Source: Chitinophaga oryzae (lineage in GTDB: Bacteria > Bacteroidota > Bacteroidia > Chitinophagales > Chitinophagaceae). Taken from it: 64,000 bases of DNA. The translations under genes and the position numbers were made by a program. The stretch is from positions 3,720,001 to 3,784,000 of the forward strand of contig NZ_CP051204.2 in assembly GCF_012516375.2 (NCBI RefSeq). The letters run 5' to 3'. Below are positions 40,384 to 55,300 of the stretch, one piece after another. Under the pieces are notes generated by a model, which was not told the DNA's origin, made no database searches, and saw only the letters and a program-made list of their open reading frames with translations. Positions within the stretch are counted from its first letter, which is position 1. Each line of letters starts with the position of its first letter.

Positions 40384-43300
40384 TTATCTAACCACGGTCA
40401 CTTCGCCTTTGATAACATTGGAAGCGCCGCCGGCTACTTTCTTGTAGGTGAGCCACCATACGTAGGTGCCGATATCTACCGGGCTGCCCTTGAACTTACC
40501 GTCCCATCCTTTGTGACTATCGGAGGAGATGAAGATCAGTTCGCCCCAACGGTTGAAGATCCGCAGTTCGTAGTCGAACATAGGTCCGCGTACAATTGGT
40601 CTGAACACATCGTTCCGTCCGTCGCCGTTTGGTGAGAAGGCGTTCGGGAACTGCGGTTTCGGTTCGCACTGGGTGAAGTTGACCCGGATGTCGTCTGTTG
40701 CGCTGCCGCAATCATTGAACACGGTCACTGTGTAAGTGCCACCGTTGGTAACCTGCAGGGTGGGCGAGGTGCTGCCGTTATCCCAGCGTACGCTGGTGAT
40801 GCCGTTGCCCTCAGCGCGGAGTGTCAGGGTTTCGCCTATACACATCACGGTATCATTGCCCAGGTTGATTTTCGGTACACCGGTGATGTTAACGTTCACG
40901 CTGTCGAGGTATACTCTCTGGCAGAACCTGTCCATCACGGCCAGTTTGTATTTGCCGGCCTGGCTTACCTGTTTGATCGGGTTGGTGTCGCCATCGTTCC
41001 AGAGGTAGGATATTGCGTCTGTATTGGTGCCGTTGAAAGTAACGGTGCCATCAGGGCAGATGTTCCTGTCCGGGCCGAGGTCTACCTGTATGCCCGGTTT
41101 CATTCTTACGTTAACGGTATCTCTTACCACGCAGTTGTCTCTGCTGACAGCCACCCAGTAACCGCCCGGTTTGTTGACGATAATGGAGTTGCTGGTTTCG
41201 CCTGTCTGCCATCTGATGCGGCCGCCGTTGGAATTAACGGTGAGCATGATAGACTGATCAGGGCAGATGGCTGTGTCGCGGCTCAGGGTAATATCCGGTG
41301 GAGGATTCACGCTTACTTTCACGGTGTCGATGGTGATACAAGCGCTCTTCATCACTTTCACCCAGAATTGTTCCTGTGTGCTGACGAGGATAGAGGCGGT
41401 AGTGGCACCAGTGCTCCAGAGATAGGTAGCGCCGTCCACATAGGCATCCAGTTTCACGGACTGACCACGGCAGATGGTAGTGTCCGGGATGCTTACCAGC
41501 GGAGTGGGGATGAGCCCTACTTTAATGGTGTCGCTGGTTTCGCACTGGCCGTTGCTGATGTTCACCCAGTAGATGCCGGCCTGTGTGATCTTGATCCGCT
41601 GTGTGGTTTCGCCGGTAGACCATTTGATGGTGTAGGCGAAGTTGGAAGCGCCTGCATCCAGTACGAGGCTGTTGCCGCCGCAGATGGTGGTGTCCTGTCC
41701 GAGGTTGACTACCGGTTTCTGAATGTAGTTCAGCTGGTAAGTCATGGTATCGGAAGAGCAGCCTGTTTTACCATCTGTCATGATGAAGGAGGCTGAAGTA
41801 GCGCCGTTCAGGTTGAACTGGTTGCTGCGTTGTGTTAATGGCAGGCCTGTTACAGCGTTGGCAGGTGTTACCGCCACAAGGGTAAAGGTGGGCAGGTTCA
41901 CGTCACCTACCGGTTGCAGGGCTACTCTCGGGTTATCGGAGCAGTTGGCCGGCAGGGTAGCGCTGAGCTGCGGTTTCGGACAAGGTTGGATAATGATGCG
42001 TTGGATCACATCGTTGGCTTTGTTGCCGCAGGCGTCTGTGATGCTCCATCTTCTTACGATGGTATAGCCTTTACAGATGTCTTTCACAAACGGATCTTCG
42101 CTGTACACCGCTTTTTTCGGGAAGGAAGGATCACAGTTGTCTGTGGCGGTCAGTGTCACCGGCGCCGGGATCGGGTCCTGGCAGTATACGGTCACGTCTG
42201 CCGGAGCAGGCATGATCACTGGTCTGGTGGTGTCCTGTACGGTAACGATCTGTTTCATGGTAGCGATGTTGCCGCATGCATCTTTTGCAGTCCAGGTCCT
42301 GATGATGCGGTAGTTGTTGCCGCAGGCGCCAGGAATGGTTTCGGTGATGGTTTGACGGGTCACTGTCAGACCGTTGCCGGTGGTGCTGCAGTTGTCTGTA
42401 GCGGTTACATTGGTAGCAGGGGCCGGGATGGCGTCGCAGTTCACCGTGGTGTCTCCTGGAGGTACTACGGTGAATACCGGTTTGGTGGTATCCTGTACGC
42501 GGATGGTCTGCTGCATGGTGGCTTTGTTACCGCAATCGTCTGTGGCTGTCCAGGTACGGATTTCCAGATAATTGCCGGCACAAGCGCCTGGTATTTTCTG
42601 TGTTTTGGAGCTGGTGAATACCTGGATGTTACCGGAACAGTTGTCGGTAGCGGTAATCACCGGCCATGCGGGTACTTTATCGCAGTCTACCAGTGTGTCT
42701 TTCGGCGTTGGCAGAGAGAATACCGGTCTGGTGGTATCCTGTACGCGGAGTATCTGCTGTACGGTTTTGCCGTTGCCACATTCATCCAGCGCTGTCCATT
42801 TGCGGTAGATGGTATAGTTGCTGGCACATATACCGGATTTGCGGACAATGGAGTCTCTGGAGGTAACGGTGATGATACCCGGAGTACAGTTGTCGGTAGC
42901 GGTCAGGTTGATGCCCGCCGGTACTTTGTCGCAGTTCACGGTGGTGTCAGCAGGTGGCTGCAGCGTGAAGACAGGAGCGGTCATGTCTTTCACGGTGATG
43001 ATCTGTGTCAGTGTTACACCGGTGTTGCAGGCATCTTTGGCTGTCCAGGTGCGGATCAGCTGATAGTTGTTGCCGCAGGCGCCCGGTATATCTTTCCGCA
43101 CTTCCACCACCGGAATGGTGATGTCGCCGGCGCAGTCGTCTTTCGCGATCAGATCTACTCTGGCAGGCACCTTGTCACAGTCAACAGTGATGTTGGCTGG
43201 AGCAGGGGTGGTGAACACCGGTGCTTTGGTATCTACCACGGTGATCGTCTGGGAAGCGGTGACGAACAGGCCGCATCTGTCGGTAGCGGTCCATGTACGG

Positions 43301-46300
43301 GTGATGGTAGTGAGACATGGTGAAGTGACGGTGGTTACGTCATTATAGGTCACATTCAGGGACACGTCATCATAAGGCGCGTGGCTGAATACCGGTTTAC
43401 CGAAGAGGGTAGTGTAGTCTTTACCCTGTACGCATTCGGTGGTGATGGCCGCCGGTTGTGACACTACGATCGGCGCTTTGTTGACCACTGTGATTTTCAC
43501 TACGTTGCTGATGTTATTGATACATGCACCGGAAGCTACTATTCTTCTGTACCAGATATCTGCGGTCAGCAGGCCTGGCTGATAGGTATCGGTGGTGGCG
43601 CCGGGGATGTTGGTGAACGGTCCGGCTGCACCGGCAGTGCTTTGCTGCCATACATAGGTGTAGGTACCGTTACCACCGGAGAGTACGTTGCCACGTATAG
43701 CCGTTGGCGTTTCAGTGGTACATACGGTCTGGTCGGCCTGGATGCTGTTGCCCAGAATCGGTTTGCGGTTGATCAGCGTTACGCTGGAGCTGGTAGCGGC
43801 ACATTTACCGTTGCTTACCACCCATGTCAGCTGTGCTGTTTCACCGGCGGGCACGGTAATCGTTGCTTTCCTGTCGGTAGCGTTGCTGATGGTGATCAGG
43901 GCCGCATTGTTGCTGGTAACTACCCATACACCTTTAGCACCTGGTACGCCCGGATCGCTGGCGTTCATATTAAAGGTAGCGTTGTCGCAATGTTCCTGGT
44001 TAGGGCCAGCATTGGCGGCTACCGGTGTCAGGTAGTTGATCAGGGTGACATCGTCCCAGGTGGAGCTACATACACCGTTGGTGATGGTCCAGCGCAGAGT
44101 AACGGTATCGCCCGGGTTCACCTTCACTTTGGAGACAGGGCTGTTGATAGACCGGATCACGGCAGTGCCTTTGATGATAGACCAGAAGCCTGTCGCGCTG
44201 GACACGCTTGGTTTATCGGCGGCAAGGGTGAAGTCGGTCAGCTGGTTACAGGCTTCCTGGTCAGGACCGGCGTTGGCGTCGAGTGCTTTCGCATAGTTGA
44301 TCAGGGTCACCTGGCTGGAAGTGCTGGCGCATTTGCCGTTGGTGATGGTCCATTTGAGAACAACGGTATCGCCAACAGGTACTTTCACTTTCGTGGCCGG
44401 ATTGTTAGGCTCATAAATAGTGGCTCTGCCAGGCACGCGGCTGATGTCTGTCCAGGTACCGGTGGCGCTGGAGGCGCCAGGTTGGTTGGCGTCCATCACA
44501 AAGTCGCCGGTGGTGTTACATTTTTCCTGGTCAGGGCCGGCATTGGCAACAGCTGCTGCTTTGTAGTTGATAATGGTTACCCTGCTGGAGGTGGCTTTAC
44601 ATGCACCGTTGGTGATGGTCCATTCCAGTACGACGGTATCACCCACAGGAACGGTGACAGCGGTCAGCGGGTTGGTAGGTTGTTTAATCACCGCTCTTCC
44701 TGGTATACGGCTAACGTCTTTCCATTTTCCGGTTGCGGTCGGAACGCTGGGTACGTTGGCTTTCATCATGAAGTCGCTGGCCTGGTTGCACGCTTCCTGG
44801 TCAGGACCGGCATTGGCGGCTGCTGCCACGGCGTAGTTGGTGATGACTACGTTGTCTGAAGTAGCGGCGCAGGTACCGTTGGTGATGGTCCAGGTGAAGG
44901 TAACGGTCGTACCGGCTTTCACGGTCACCCTGGTTTTAGCATTGGCAGGGTCGGCAATGGTCACGCCGGTCATAGTAGAGGCAGTCCATTTGCCGGCGGC
45001 GCCAAACTGCGTAGGTGCGTTACCGTTCAGGGTGAAGTTTTCGTTGTCGCATTGTTCCTGGTCTTCACCGGCATTGGCCACAACAGGTGTTTCGTAGTTG
45101 GTCAGCACCACATCGTCGCTGGTTACTGCGCACACGCCGTTGGTGATCGTCCAGGTAAAGGTGGCGGTTTCTCCCACCGGCAGGTATACGCCGGTTACCG
45201 GCTGGTCCGGGTTGCGGATGATGGCTTTCGGGTTGTTGGTCGTCCATTTACCGGTAGCGCCGGCAGCTTTCGGATCGTTACCTTCCAGCTTCAGGTCCGT
45301 TTTAACGTTACAGAACGATTTGTTTTGTCCTGCATCGGCTTTGGCAGGGAGCTCGTACACGGTTACTTTAGCGGAAGCGCAGGTGGCGGCGTTACCGCAA
45401 GGGCCTGTGCTTTCAGCGCGTACGAACCAGGTAGTGGTTTTAGATACATTTTTAAAGGTGGCGGTCCTGCCGTCGGCACTGATGACGTCTGGTGTTACCG
45501 CGGTGCTGCCGGTAGTTCCGGGGCAACCGTTGATATACCATTTCCAGGTGGCGTTGGTAGCGCCGTTTTCATCTGTGCCCAGGCTGCCGCCCTGGATAGT
45601 GAGTACCACGTCGCCTTTGTCGCAGATTTCAGCGGCATTCACAGTCAGGCCGGTGGCCGGTGTGGAAGGCTTCATGATTTTCACGGTGAAGTGTACATCT
45701 CTCGTACAACCAGCGTTGGTTCCATCCTGGACAGTCAGCACGAAGTCGTAAGTACCGGCAGGAGCGGAGGTGGGGAAGGTCACTTTGTAAGTGCCTGCGC
45801 CATTCCATTTCTGGTTGATGATATCTGTAAAGCCGGCCATTTTATTAGGTGTGGTGGCTTTCACAGAATAGAGGGTGATGATGCCTGTCGGGTTAGACAC
45901 TACCATGTTGAAAGAGCCGTCTGTGTTGCACACAGGAGTTACGGCAGCTACACCTACCGTCGGTGCTGCATTGAGGATCAGCTTAATGCTGGAAGTGCTA
46001 TTGGTACATACGCCGTTGCTGATGGTCCAGGTAACGGTAACGGTTTGTGGCGTGCTGGTGTTCAGCGTAGCGATCGCTTTCGGATCGTTAGGGTTGCTGA
46101 AGGTTACGCCTGTGCCGGACCATGTACCTGTTTCAGTAGGTTTCGGTGTATTGGCATTGAGCTGGAACTTGTTGTCACCGCACTGGGTAATATCAAAACC
46201 AGCTTTGCTTTCTGTGAGTGCTTCTGTATTGGTCAGGATAATCTGATCAGAAGCGGTACAGGAAGCTTTGAAGTTATTGGTAACGGTCCAGAGCAATGTC

Positions 46301-49300
46301 ACGGAGCTACCTGCAGGCACGCCTGTAATGGTAGTGGTGTAATTGTTCGGAGTGGTGATTTTTGCCCCAAGGCTGTTGCCCACAAAGCTCCATACACCTT
46401 TCTGGTCGGCCAGTGGCTGATTGCCGGTAACGGTGAAGCTGCTGTTGTTACATTGTTTGATTTCAGCAACACCTGCGTCGGCGGTTGGCATAGATCTCAC
46501 TTGCACGATCACGTTATCGGTGACGGTACAAGCGCCGTTTTTCACGGACACAGCGTACACGTTATCCCCAATTTTGATCGGTGTGTGGGAGAAAGATACT
46601 TTGTTGTCTGTGCCGGGAATAGCAATACCGTCGAGCGTCCAGCGGATGGTGTAGCCAGCGTTGCTGCTGCCGATGCTGAGGGTGGTGGTTTCACCTTTAC
46701 AGATCTCAGCCGGAGTAGCGACTACATCTACGGTTGGTTTAGCGTCTACGGTGACGGTGAACGGATAATTGGTAACACAACCGGCGTTGGCGCCATCCTG
46801 GATTGTCAGCACGAAGTTATAAGTGCCGGCAGGAGTGGCGGCGGGGTAGGTTACTTTATAAGTACCGGCGCCGTTCCATTTCTGGTTGATGATATCTGTG
46901 AAGCCGGCCATCTTATTAGGGGTGACAGCTTTCACAGAATAGAGGGTAATAGCGCCAGTCGGGTTAGACAACACGAGGTTGAAAGCGCCGTCGGCGTTAC
47001 ATACCGCAGGGATAGCAGCGACAGCTACCGTCGGTGCGGCATTGAGGATCAGCTTAATGCTGGAAGTGCTATTGGTACATACGCCGTTGCTGATGGTCCA
47101 GGTAACGGTAACGGTTTGTGGCGTGCTGGTGTTCAGCGTAGCGATCGCTTTCGGATCGTTAGGGTTGCTGAAGGTCACGCCGGTGCCGGACCATGTACCT
47201 TTTTCAGTAGGTTTCGGTGTATTGGCATTGAGCTGGAACTTGTTGTCACCGCATTGGGTAATATCGGTACCGGCTTTGCTGACAGTGAGCGCCAGTGTGT
47301 TGGTCAGGATAATCTGATCGGAAGCGGTACAGGAAGCCTTGAAGTTATTGGTCACAGTCCAGAGCAATGTCACGGAGCTACCTGCAGGCACGCCTGTAAC
47401 GGTAGTGGTGTAATTGTTCGGATTGGTGATCTGTGCACCGAGGCTGTTGCCCACAAAGCTCCATACGCCTTTCTGGTCGGCCAGTGGCTGGTTACCGGTC
47501 ACGGTGAAGTCTTTGGTGTCGCACTGTTTGATTTCAGGAACACCTGCATCAGCAGCCGGCATAGACCGCACCACCACGGTTACATTGTCGGTAACGGTAC
47601 AAGCGCCGTTGGTAACGGTTACAGCATATACGTTGTTGCCGATTTTACCGGGTGTCTGTGTGAACGATACTTTATCGTTGGCGGCAGGGATAGCAACACC
47701 GTCGAGTGTCCAGCGGATGGTATAGCCAGCGTTGCTGCTGCCGATGCTGAGGGTGGTGGTTTCACCTTTACAGATCTCAGCCGGAGTAGCGACTACATCT
47801 ACGGTTGGTTTAGCGTCTACGGTGACGGTGAACGGATAATTGGTAACACAACCGGCGTTGGCGCCATCCTGGATTGTCAGCACGAAGTTATAAGTGCCGG
47901 CAGGAGTGGCAGCGGGGTAGGTTACTTTATAGGTACCGGCGCCGTTCCATTTCTGGTTGATGATATCTGTGAAGCCGGCCATCTTATTAGGGGTGACAGC
48001 TTTCACAGAATAGAGGGTAATAGCGCCAGTCGGGTTAGACAACACGAGGTTGAAAGCGCCGTCGGCGTTACATACCGCAGGGATAGCAGCGACAGCTACC
48101 GTCGGTGCGGCATTGAGGATCAGCTTAATGCTGGAAGTGCTATTGGTACATACGCCGTTGCTGATGGTCCAGGTAACGGTAACGGTTTGTGGCGTGCTGG
48201 TGTTCAGCGTAGCGATCGCTTTCGGATCGTTAGGGTTGCTGAAGGTCACGCCGGTGCCGGACCATGTACCTTTTTCAGTAGGTTTCGGTGTATTGGCATT
48301 GAGCTGGAACTTGTTGTCACCGCATTGGGTAATATCGGTACCGGCTTTGCTGACAGTGAGCGCCAGTGTGTTGGTCAGGATAATCTGATCGGAAGCGGTA
48401 CAGGAAGCCTTGAAGTTATTGGTCACAGTCCAGAGCAATGTCACGGAGCTACCTGCAGGCACGCCTGTAACGGTAGTGGTGTAATTGTTCGGATTGGTGA
48501 TCTGTGCACCGAGGCTGTTGCCCACAAAGCTCCATACGCCTTTCTGGTCGGCCAGTGGCTGGTTACCGGTCACGGTGAAGTCTTTGGTGTCGCACTGTTT
48601 GATTTCAGGAACACCTGCATCAGCAGTCGGCATAGACCGCACCACCACGGTTACATTGTCGGTAACGGTACAAGCGCCGTTGGTAACGGTTACAGCATAT
48701 ACGTTGTTGCCGATTTTACCGGGTGTTTGTGTGAACGATACTTTATCGTTGGCGGCAGGGATAGCAACACCGTCGAGTGTCCAGCGGATGGTGTTGCCAG
48801 CGTTGCTGCTTCCGATGCTGAGGGTGGTGGTTTCACCTTTACAGATCTCAGCCGGAGTAGCGACTACGTCTACGGTTGGTTTAGCGTCTACGGTGACGGT
48901 GAACGGATAATTGGTAACACAACCGGCGTTGGCGCCATCCTGGATTGTCAGCACGAAGTTATAAGTGCCGGCAGGAGTGGCGGCGGGGTAGGTTACTTTA
49001 TAAGTACCGGCGCCGTTCCATTTCTGGTTGATGATATCTGTGAAGCCGGCCATCTTATTAGGAGTGACAGCTTTCACGGAATAGAGGGTAATAGCGCCAG
49101 TCGGGTTAGACAACACGAGGTTGAAAGCGCCGTCGGCGTTACATACCGCAGGGATAGCAGCGACAGCTACTGTCGGTGCGGCATTGAGGATCAGCTTAAT
49201 GCTGGATGTACTATTGGTACATACGCCGTTGCTGATGGTCCAGGTAACGGTAACGGTTTGTGGCGTACTGGTGTTCAGCGTAGCGATCGCTTTCGGATCG

Positions 49301-52300
49301 TTAGGGTTGCTGAAAGTTACGCCTGTGCCGGACCATGTACCTGTTTCAGTAGGTTTCGGCGCATTGGCATTGAGCTGGAACTTGTTGTCACCGCACTGGG
49401 TAATATCGGTACCGGCATTGCTTTCTGTCAGTGCTTCCACATTGGTGAGTACTACGTAAGCAGAAGCAACGCAGGCGGCGTGATAGATGTTGGACACCGT
49501 CCATCTCAGTGTTACGGACTGGCCAACCGGTACGCCGGTAACAGTTGTTTTGTAGTTGGTAGGATCGGTGATTTTCGCACCCAGGTCGGCGCTGGCAAAG
49601 CTCCACATCCCTTTCTGATCACCCAGAGGCTCTCTGCCTTCAACAGAGAAATCAGGGTTGTTACATTGTTTGATCTCATGCCTGTCGATATTGGCGTTCG
49701 GCATGGACCTCACCTTGATGGTCACGTTGTCGGTAGCGGTACAAACACCGTTGGTCACGGTTACCGCATATACGTTGTCACCAATTTTAGTAGGTGTGTG
49801 AACGATAGACACTTTGTTGTCGCCTTCCGGGATAGGAGTGCCATTCAGTGTCCAGCGGATCGTGTAGCCGGCGTTGCTGTTATCGATGCTGAGTGTGGCA
49901 GCGGTACCTTCACATACTACATAAGGCAGTGCAGTGATCTTCACGGCCGGGTTTTGGTCGATCTTCACGGAGAAGGTCCTGGTAAACACACAACCTGCGT
50001 TGTTGTCGTCCTGAACGGTCAGTACAAAGTCGTATGTACCGCCCGGAGTAGTGGCCGGATAGTTTACCTTGATAGTACCTGCGCCGGTCCATGGAGCATC
50101 CACGATTGGCGTGAAGGACGGCAGCGCATTGGTAGCCGCTGGTTTGATGGAGTATTTGGTGATGTTGCCTGTCGGGTTGGACAGTACCAGGTTGAAGAAC
50201 GCATCAGCGCTACATACGGTAGGTACCGTTGCTACAGCCACAGTCGGTGCGGCATTGAGTGTCAGCTTGATGCTGGAGGAGCTGTTGGTACATACGCCGC
50301 CGTTGCTGATGGTCCAGGTAACGGTAACGGTCTGCGGTGCGCTGGCGGAGGTCAGCGTAGCGACAGCTGCAGGATCGTTAGGGTTGCTGAAGGTCACGCC
50401 GGTGCCGGACCAGGTACCTGTTTCTGTAGGTTTCGGCGCATTGGCGCTGAGCTTGAACTGATTGTTACCGCATTGGGTGATATCAATACCGGCTTTGCTG
50501 ACAGTGAGCGCCAGTGTATTGGTCAGGGTGATCTGATCGGAAGCTACGCAGGAAGCCTTGAAGGTGTTGGTCACCGTCCACTGCAGTGTTACGGAGCTAC
50601 CGGCAGGTACGCCTGTTACGGTAGTGGTGTAATTGTTCGGATTGGTGATCTGTGCTCCCAGGTTGGCGCCTACGAAGCTCCACACACCTTTCTGGTCAGC
50701 GGCCGGCTTGTTGCCGGTTACGGTGAAGTCTTTGGTGTCGCACTGTTTGATTTCAGGGTTACCTGCATCTGCAGTCGGCATGGACCTCACAATTACGGTA
50801 GCATCATCAGTAACGGTACAAGCGCCGTTTTTCACGGATACCGCATATACTTTATTACCGGTGCCTGTTGGCGTGTGGGTAAAGGTTGTTTTGTTGTCGG
50901 TACCGGCGATAGGAGCGTTGTTTAGTGTCCAGCGGATGGTGTAACCGGCATTGCCGGCGGCGATGCTGAGGGTGGTGGTTTCACCTTCGCAGATCTCTGT
51001 CGGGCTGGCTACAACATTTACCGTTGGTTTGGCGTCGATGGTGACGGAGAACGGATAGTTGGCTACGCAACCGGCGTTGGTGCCGTCCTGGATGGTCAGC
51101 ACAAAATTGTAAGTGCCGGCCGGGGTAGCGGCAGGGTAGTTCACCTTAATGGTGCCGGCGCCTGTCCACGCAGCGTCCACGATTGGCGTGAAGGAAGGCA
51201 GCGCGTTGGTAGCCGCTGGTTTGATGGAATATTTGGTAATGATACCGGTTGGGTTGGACAGTACCAGGTTGAAGAACGCATCGGCGTTACATACAGCAGG
51301 TACAGTTGCTACCGTTACGGTCGGTGCGGCATTCAGTGTCAGCTTCACGGAAGAAGTACTGTTGGTACATACGCCGTTGCTGATGGTCCAGGTAACGGTA
51401 ACGGTCTGCGGTGTGCTGGTAGAGGTCAGCGTAGCGACAGCTGCAGGATCGTTAGGGTTGCTGAAGGTCACGCCGGTGCCGGACCATGTACCTGTTTCAG
51501 TAGGTTTCGGCGCGTTGGCGCTGAGCTTGAACTGATTGTTACCGCACTGGGTGATATCAATACCGGCTTTGCTGACAGTGAGCGCCAGTGTATTGGTCAG
51601 GGTGATCTGATCGGAAGCTACGCAGGAAGCCTTGAAGTTGTTGGTCACCGTCCACTGCAGTGTTACGGAGCTACCGGCAGGTACGCCTGTTACGGTAGTG
51701 GTGTAATTGTTCGGATTGGTGATCTGTGCTCCGAGGTTGGCGCCTACGAAGCTCCACACACCTTTCTGGTCGGCAGCAGGCTGGTTACCGGTTACGGTGA
51801 AGTCTTTGGTGTCGCACTGTTTGATTTCAGGCTTGCCTGCATCAGCAGTCGGCATGGACCTCACAATTACGGTAGCATCATCAGTAACGGTACAAGCACC
51901 GTTTTTCACGGATACGGCATATACTTTATTGCCGGTGCCTGTTGGCGTGTGGGTAAAGGTTGTTTTGTTATCGGTACCTGCGATGGCAGTACCATTCAGC
52001 GTCCAGCGGATGGTGTAGCCGGCATTGCCGGCAGCGATGCTGAGGGTGGTGGTTTCACCTTCGCAGATCTCTGTCGGGCTGGCTACAACATTTACCGTTG
52101 GTTTGGCGTCGATGGTGACGGAGAACGGATAGTTGGCGGCGCAACCGGCGTTGGTGCCATCCTGGATGGTCAGCACAAAATTGTAAGTGCCGGCCGGGGT
52201 AGCGGCAGGGTAGTTCACCTTGATGGTGCCGGCGCCTGTCCACGCAGCATCCACGATTGGCGTGAAGGAAGGCAGCGCGTTGGTAGCCGCTGGTTTGATG

Positions 52301-55300
52301 GAATATTTGGTAATGATACCGGTCGGGTTGGACAGTACCAGGTTGAAGAACGCATCGGCGTTACATACAGCAGGTACAGTTGCTACCGTTACGGTCGGTG
52401 CGGCATTCAGTGTCAGCTTCACGGAAGAAGTACTGTTGGTACATACGCCGTTGCTGATGGTCCAGGTAACGGTAACGGTCTGCGGTGTGCTGGTAGAGGT
52501 CAGCGTAGCGACAGCTGCAGGATCGTTAGGGTTGCTGAAGGTCACGCCGGTGCCGGACCATGTACCTGTTTCAGTAGGTTTCGGCGCGTTGGCGCTGAGC
52601 TTGAACTGATTGTTACCGCATTGGGTGATATCAACACCAGCTTTGCTGACGGTAAGCGGTTCGGTATTCGTTAAGGTGATGTTGGAGCTGGCCTTACAAG
52701 TCTTATTATATTTATTATTAACTGTCCAGGTCAGTACAACTGATTTTCCGGCCTGTAATCCGGTGACTGTTGTTTTCGGATTGGTCGGGTCGGTAATAAC
52801 AGCGCCGTTGGCGGAGCCGCTGATAGTCCACACACCTTCCTGATCAACAGGCAGGGCAGGAGCGTTCATGGTAAAGTTGCCCACATTACATTGAGGGCTG
52901 GCTGTACCCGGATCGGCTACCGGCACGGCCCTTACTTCCACCGCCAGTGTTTTGGTATCGGAACAGGTCAGGTTGGTTACTTTGACACTGTAGTTATGTG
53001 TACCGGCTGATGTGGGCGTGTGGGTAATGCTTTGGGTGCTGCCTGTCTGGGTGACACCATCGATGGTCCATAATTTGGTATAGCCGCTGTTGGAAGCTGC
53101 AACGCTCAGCGTAACGCTGGTGCCCAGACAGATATCTGTCGGGCCGCTGATGGTGGCATCCGGCTGGGCGTCTACCCTTAATTTAAAAGGAGCGTCGTAG
53201 GTACATCCCTGGTTGTTACCGTCCTGGATGGTCAGGATAAAATCATAGGTACCCGCAGGAGTGTTCGCTGGCAGGTTTACACTAATCGCACTGCCGGTAG
53301 CGGGCCAGGTGCCGGTTACATTCGTGAAGGCAGCCAGCGGTGTGCCGATGCCCTGTTTTACGGTGTATTTGGTAACAGTGCCGCTCAGCGCAGAGAAATT
53401 AATGGTAAACTGTTTGGCAGTCTGGCAAACAGCAGGGACTGTAACGGTTACTGCCGGAGCGGGGCGCAGGTGCAGGTTGACCTTTGACAGGCCGTCCGCA
53501 CATTTGCCGTTGCGAAGTGTCCAGGTAACAGTGATGTCCTGTGTGGTAGCAGTGCCTGTCAGTGTAGCGGTGGTCAACGGTGAATTCGGGTCACCGAAAG
53601 TAACGCCGGTTCCGCTCCATTGACCGGTTTCCCAGGCAGCAGGTGCTGTTCCGGAAATGTTAAACACTTTGTTGGCGCACTGCGTGATGTCTATGGTGGC
53701 AGCAGAAACGGGGAGGGGCATGTTGATCAGCACCACTTCGTCGCTGGCCGCGCATTTAGACAGGTTTTTATTGGTGATGGTCCATACCAGGGTTACTGAT
53801 TTACCGGCTGCCAGGTTCGTGACAGTGGCGTTGTAACTGGTAGGATTGTTCAGCGTTGCGCCTTCGTTGATACCGCCCTTGAAGCTCCACATACCGGTCT
53901 GGTCGGCCAATGGCTGGCTGCCGGCGAGTGTGAAGGAGGTGGTGTTACACAGTTTAATATCGGTGCCGGCATTGGGTTTAGGCATTGAGTTCACAATGAC
54001 TTCCGCCTGGTCCGATATGATACACTTACCGTTGGTCACCGTAACGGTATAGATATTTTTCGCGGGCGGTACAGCCGCGGGATTGGTGACTTTGGTGGGA
54101 GTGTGGGTGATAGACGTGCCTTTGGCGCCGGCTATCACGGTGCCATTGTAATCCCAGGTAATATCATACACGCTGTTTTCCGGCTGGATCTCCAGCTTGG
54201 CGATTTCTCCTTCGCAGATGCTCGGAGGCGTCAGCAGTTTAACATTAACGATGGGTTTCTGATAAACGAGAATTTCTGCGCGGTTACTATCGCGGCAGAC
54301 TTTATTATCCCCGTAGGATTTTTCACCCACCACTTCATAGGTGGTGGTAACGTTCGGGCTGACGTCCAGCGTGGTGCCGGTAACGAGCGGGTTTACCTTC
54401 CATGTATAAGAGGTGTAGCCGCCGGTTACTTCCAGGTGGGCGTTCTGGCCGTTACATATTTCATTACCGGTAACCGAAATCTGTGGTTGTGGTAAGATGG
54501 TGATTTCTACCGGTCGGGAAGGAGCGGCGCAGTTCCCGAGTTTGACGTTGTCTTTTTCAGTGATGCCTACCCTGAAATAATAGAGTTTGGCGACGGATGG
54601 ATCTCCCTTCAGGGCGCCGGCGGTGAAGTTCAGGATGGGTGTTTTACTGCCGGTTACAGTACCGGCGTTCATGGGACCGTCCACCATATCGGTGTAGGTA
54701 ACGCCATCGGTACTGATCTGCCATTGGTATACCGGGTCCTGGAAATAAGTAATGGGCTCCAGGTAGGCTGTGAGGCTTAACGGAGCGCCACCGCAGATCT
54801 GGTCTTTTATTCTTTTTTCATCTTTCAGACCGTCTACATACGCGAAAAGATCGGGGCTGCAATAGGTAAACTGGATATCGTCAATAGCGATGTCGTTACC
54901 GCAACCACCGAAGTTATTGTTGAGAATGGTGAGTTTTACCGATGTTAAGTTAGGCGGTATTTTGAAACTGCCGCCATATTGTTGCCATTCAGGTTTTCTG
55001 AGGTTCATGGATACGTCATTCGTATTGAACCTTTGCAAAACAGCGCCGGTGGTAGGGTCGGTAAGGATAAATGTCACACCCGCATAGTGATAACCGTCCG
55101 GTTTGGTATCGGACGCGCGGGCGCAGGTCTGATCAAATACTTCCATGCCGTTCACGTTCATGAACCAGGCGGAGAAGTTATAGATGGAACCCGGGCATAG
55201 GTTTTTAATTGTTCGTTGATAGAAGGATTTTTTTTCGATCGCTGAGTTGATCACCAGCATGCCACCGAATGTGTTAACATTATCGCCGTTGCCGGTACGA

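Noticed and set aside
45052..50925. Open frame of 1957 codons on the plus strand, opposite the giant gene
   Set aside because: It lies antisense to the repeated coding units, and its repeated composition follows from the opposite-strand codons. It has no signal, promoter or family motif. The minus-strand frame has clear domains and a sorting signal.
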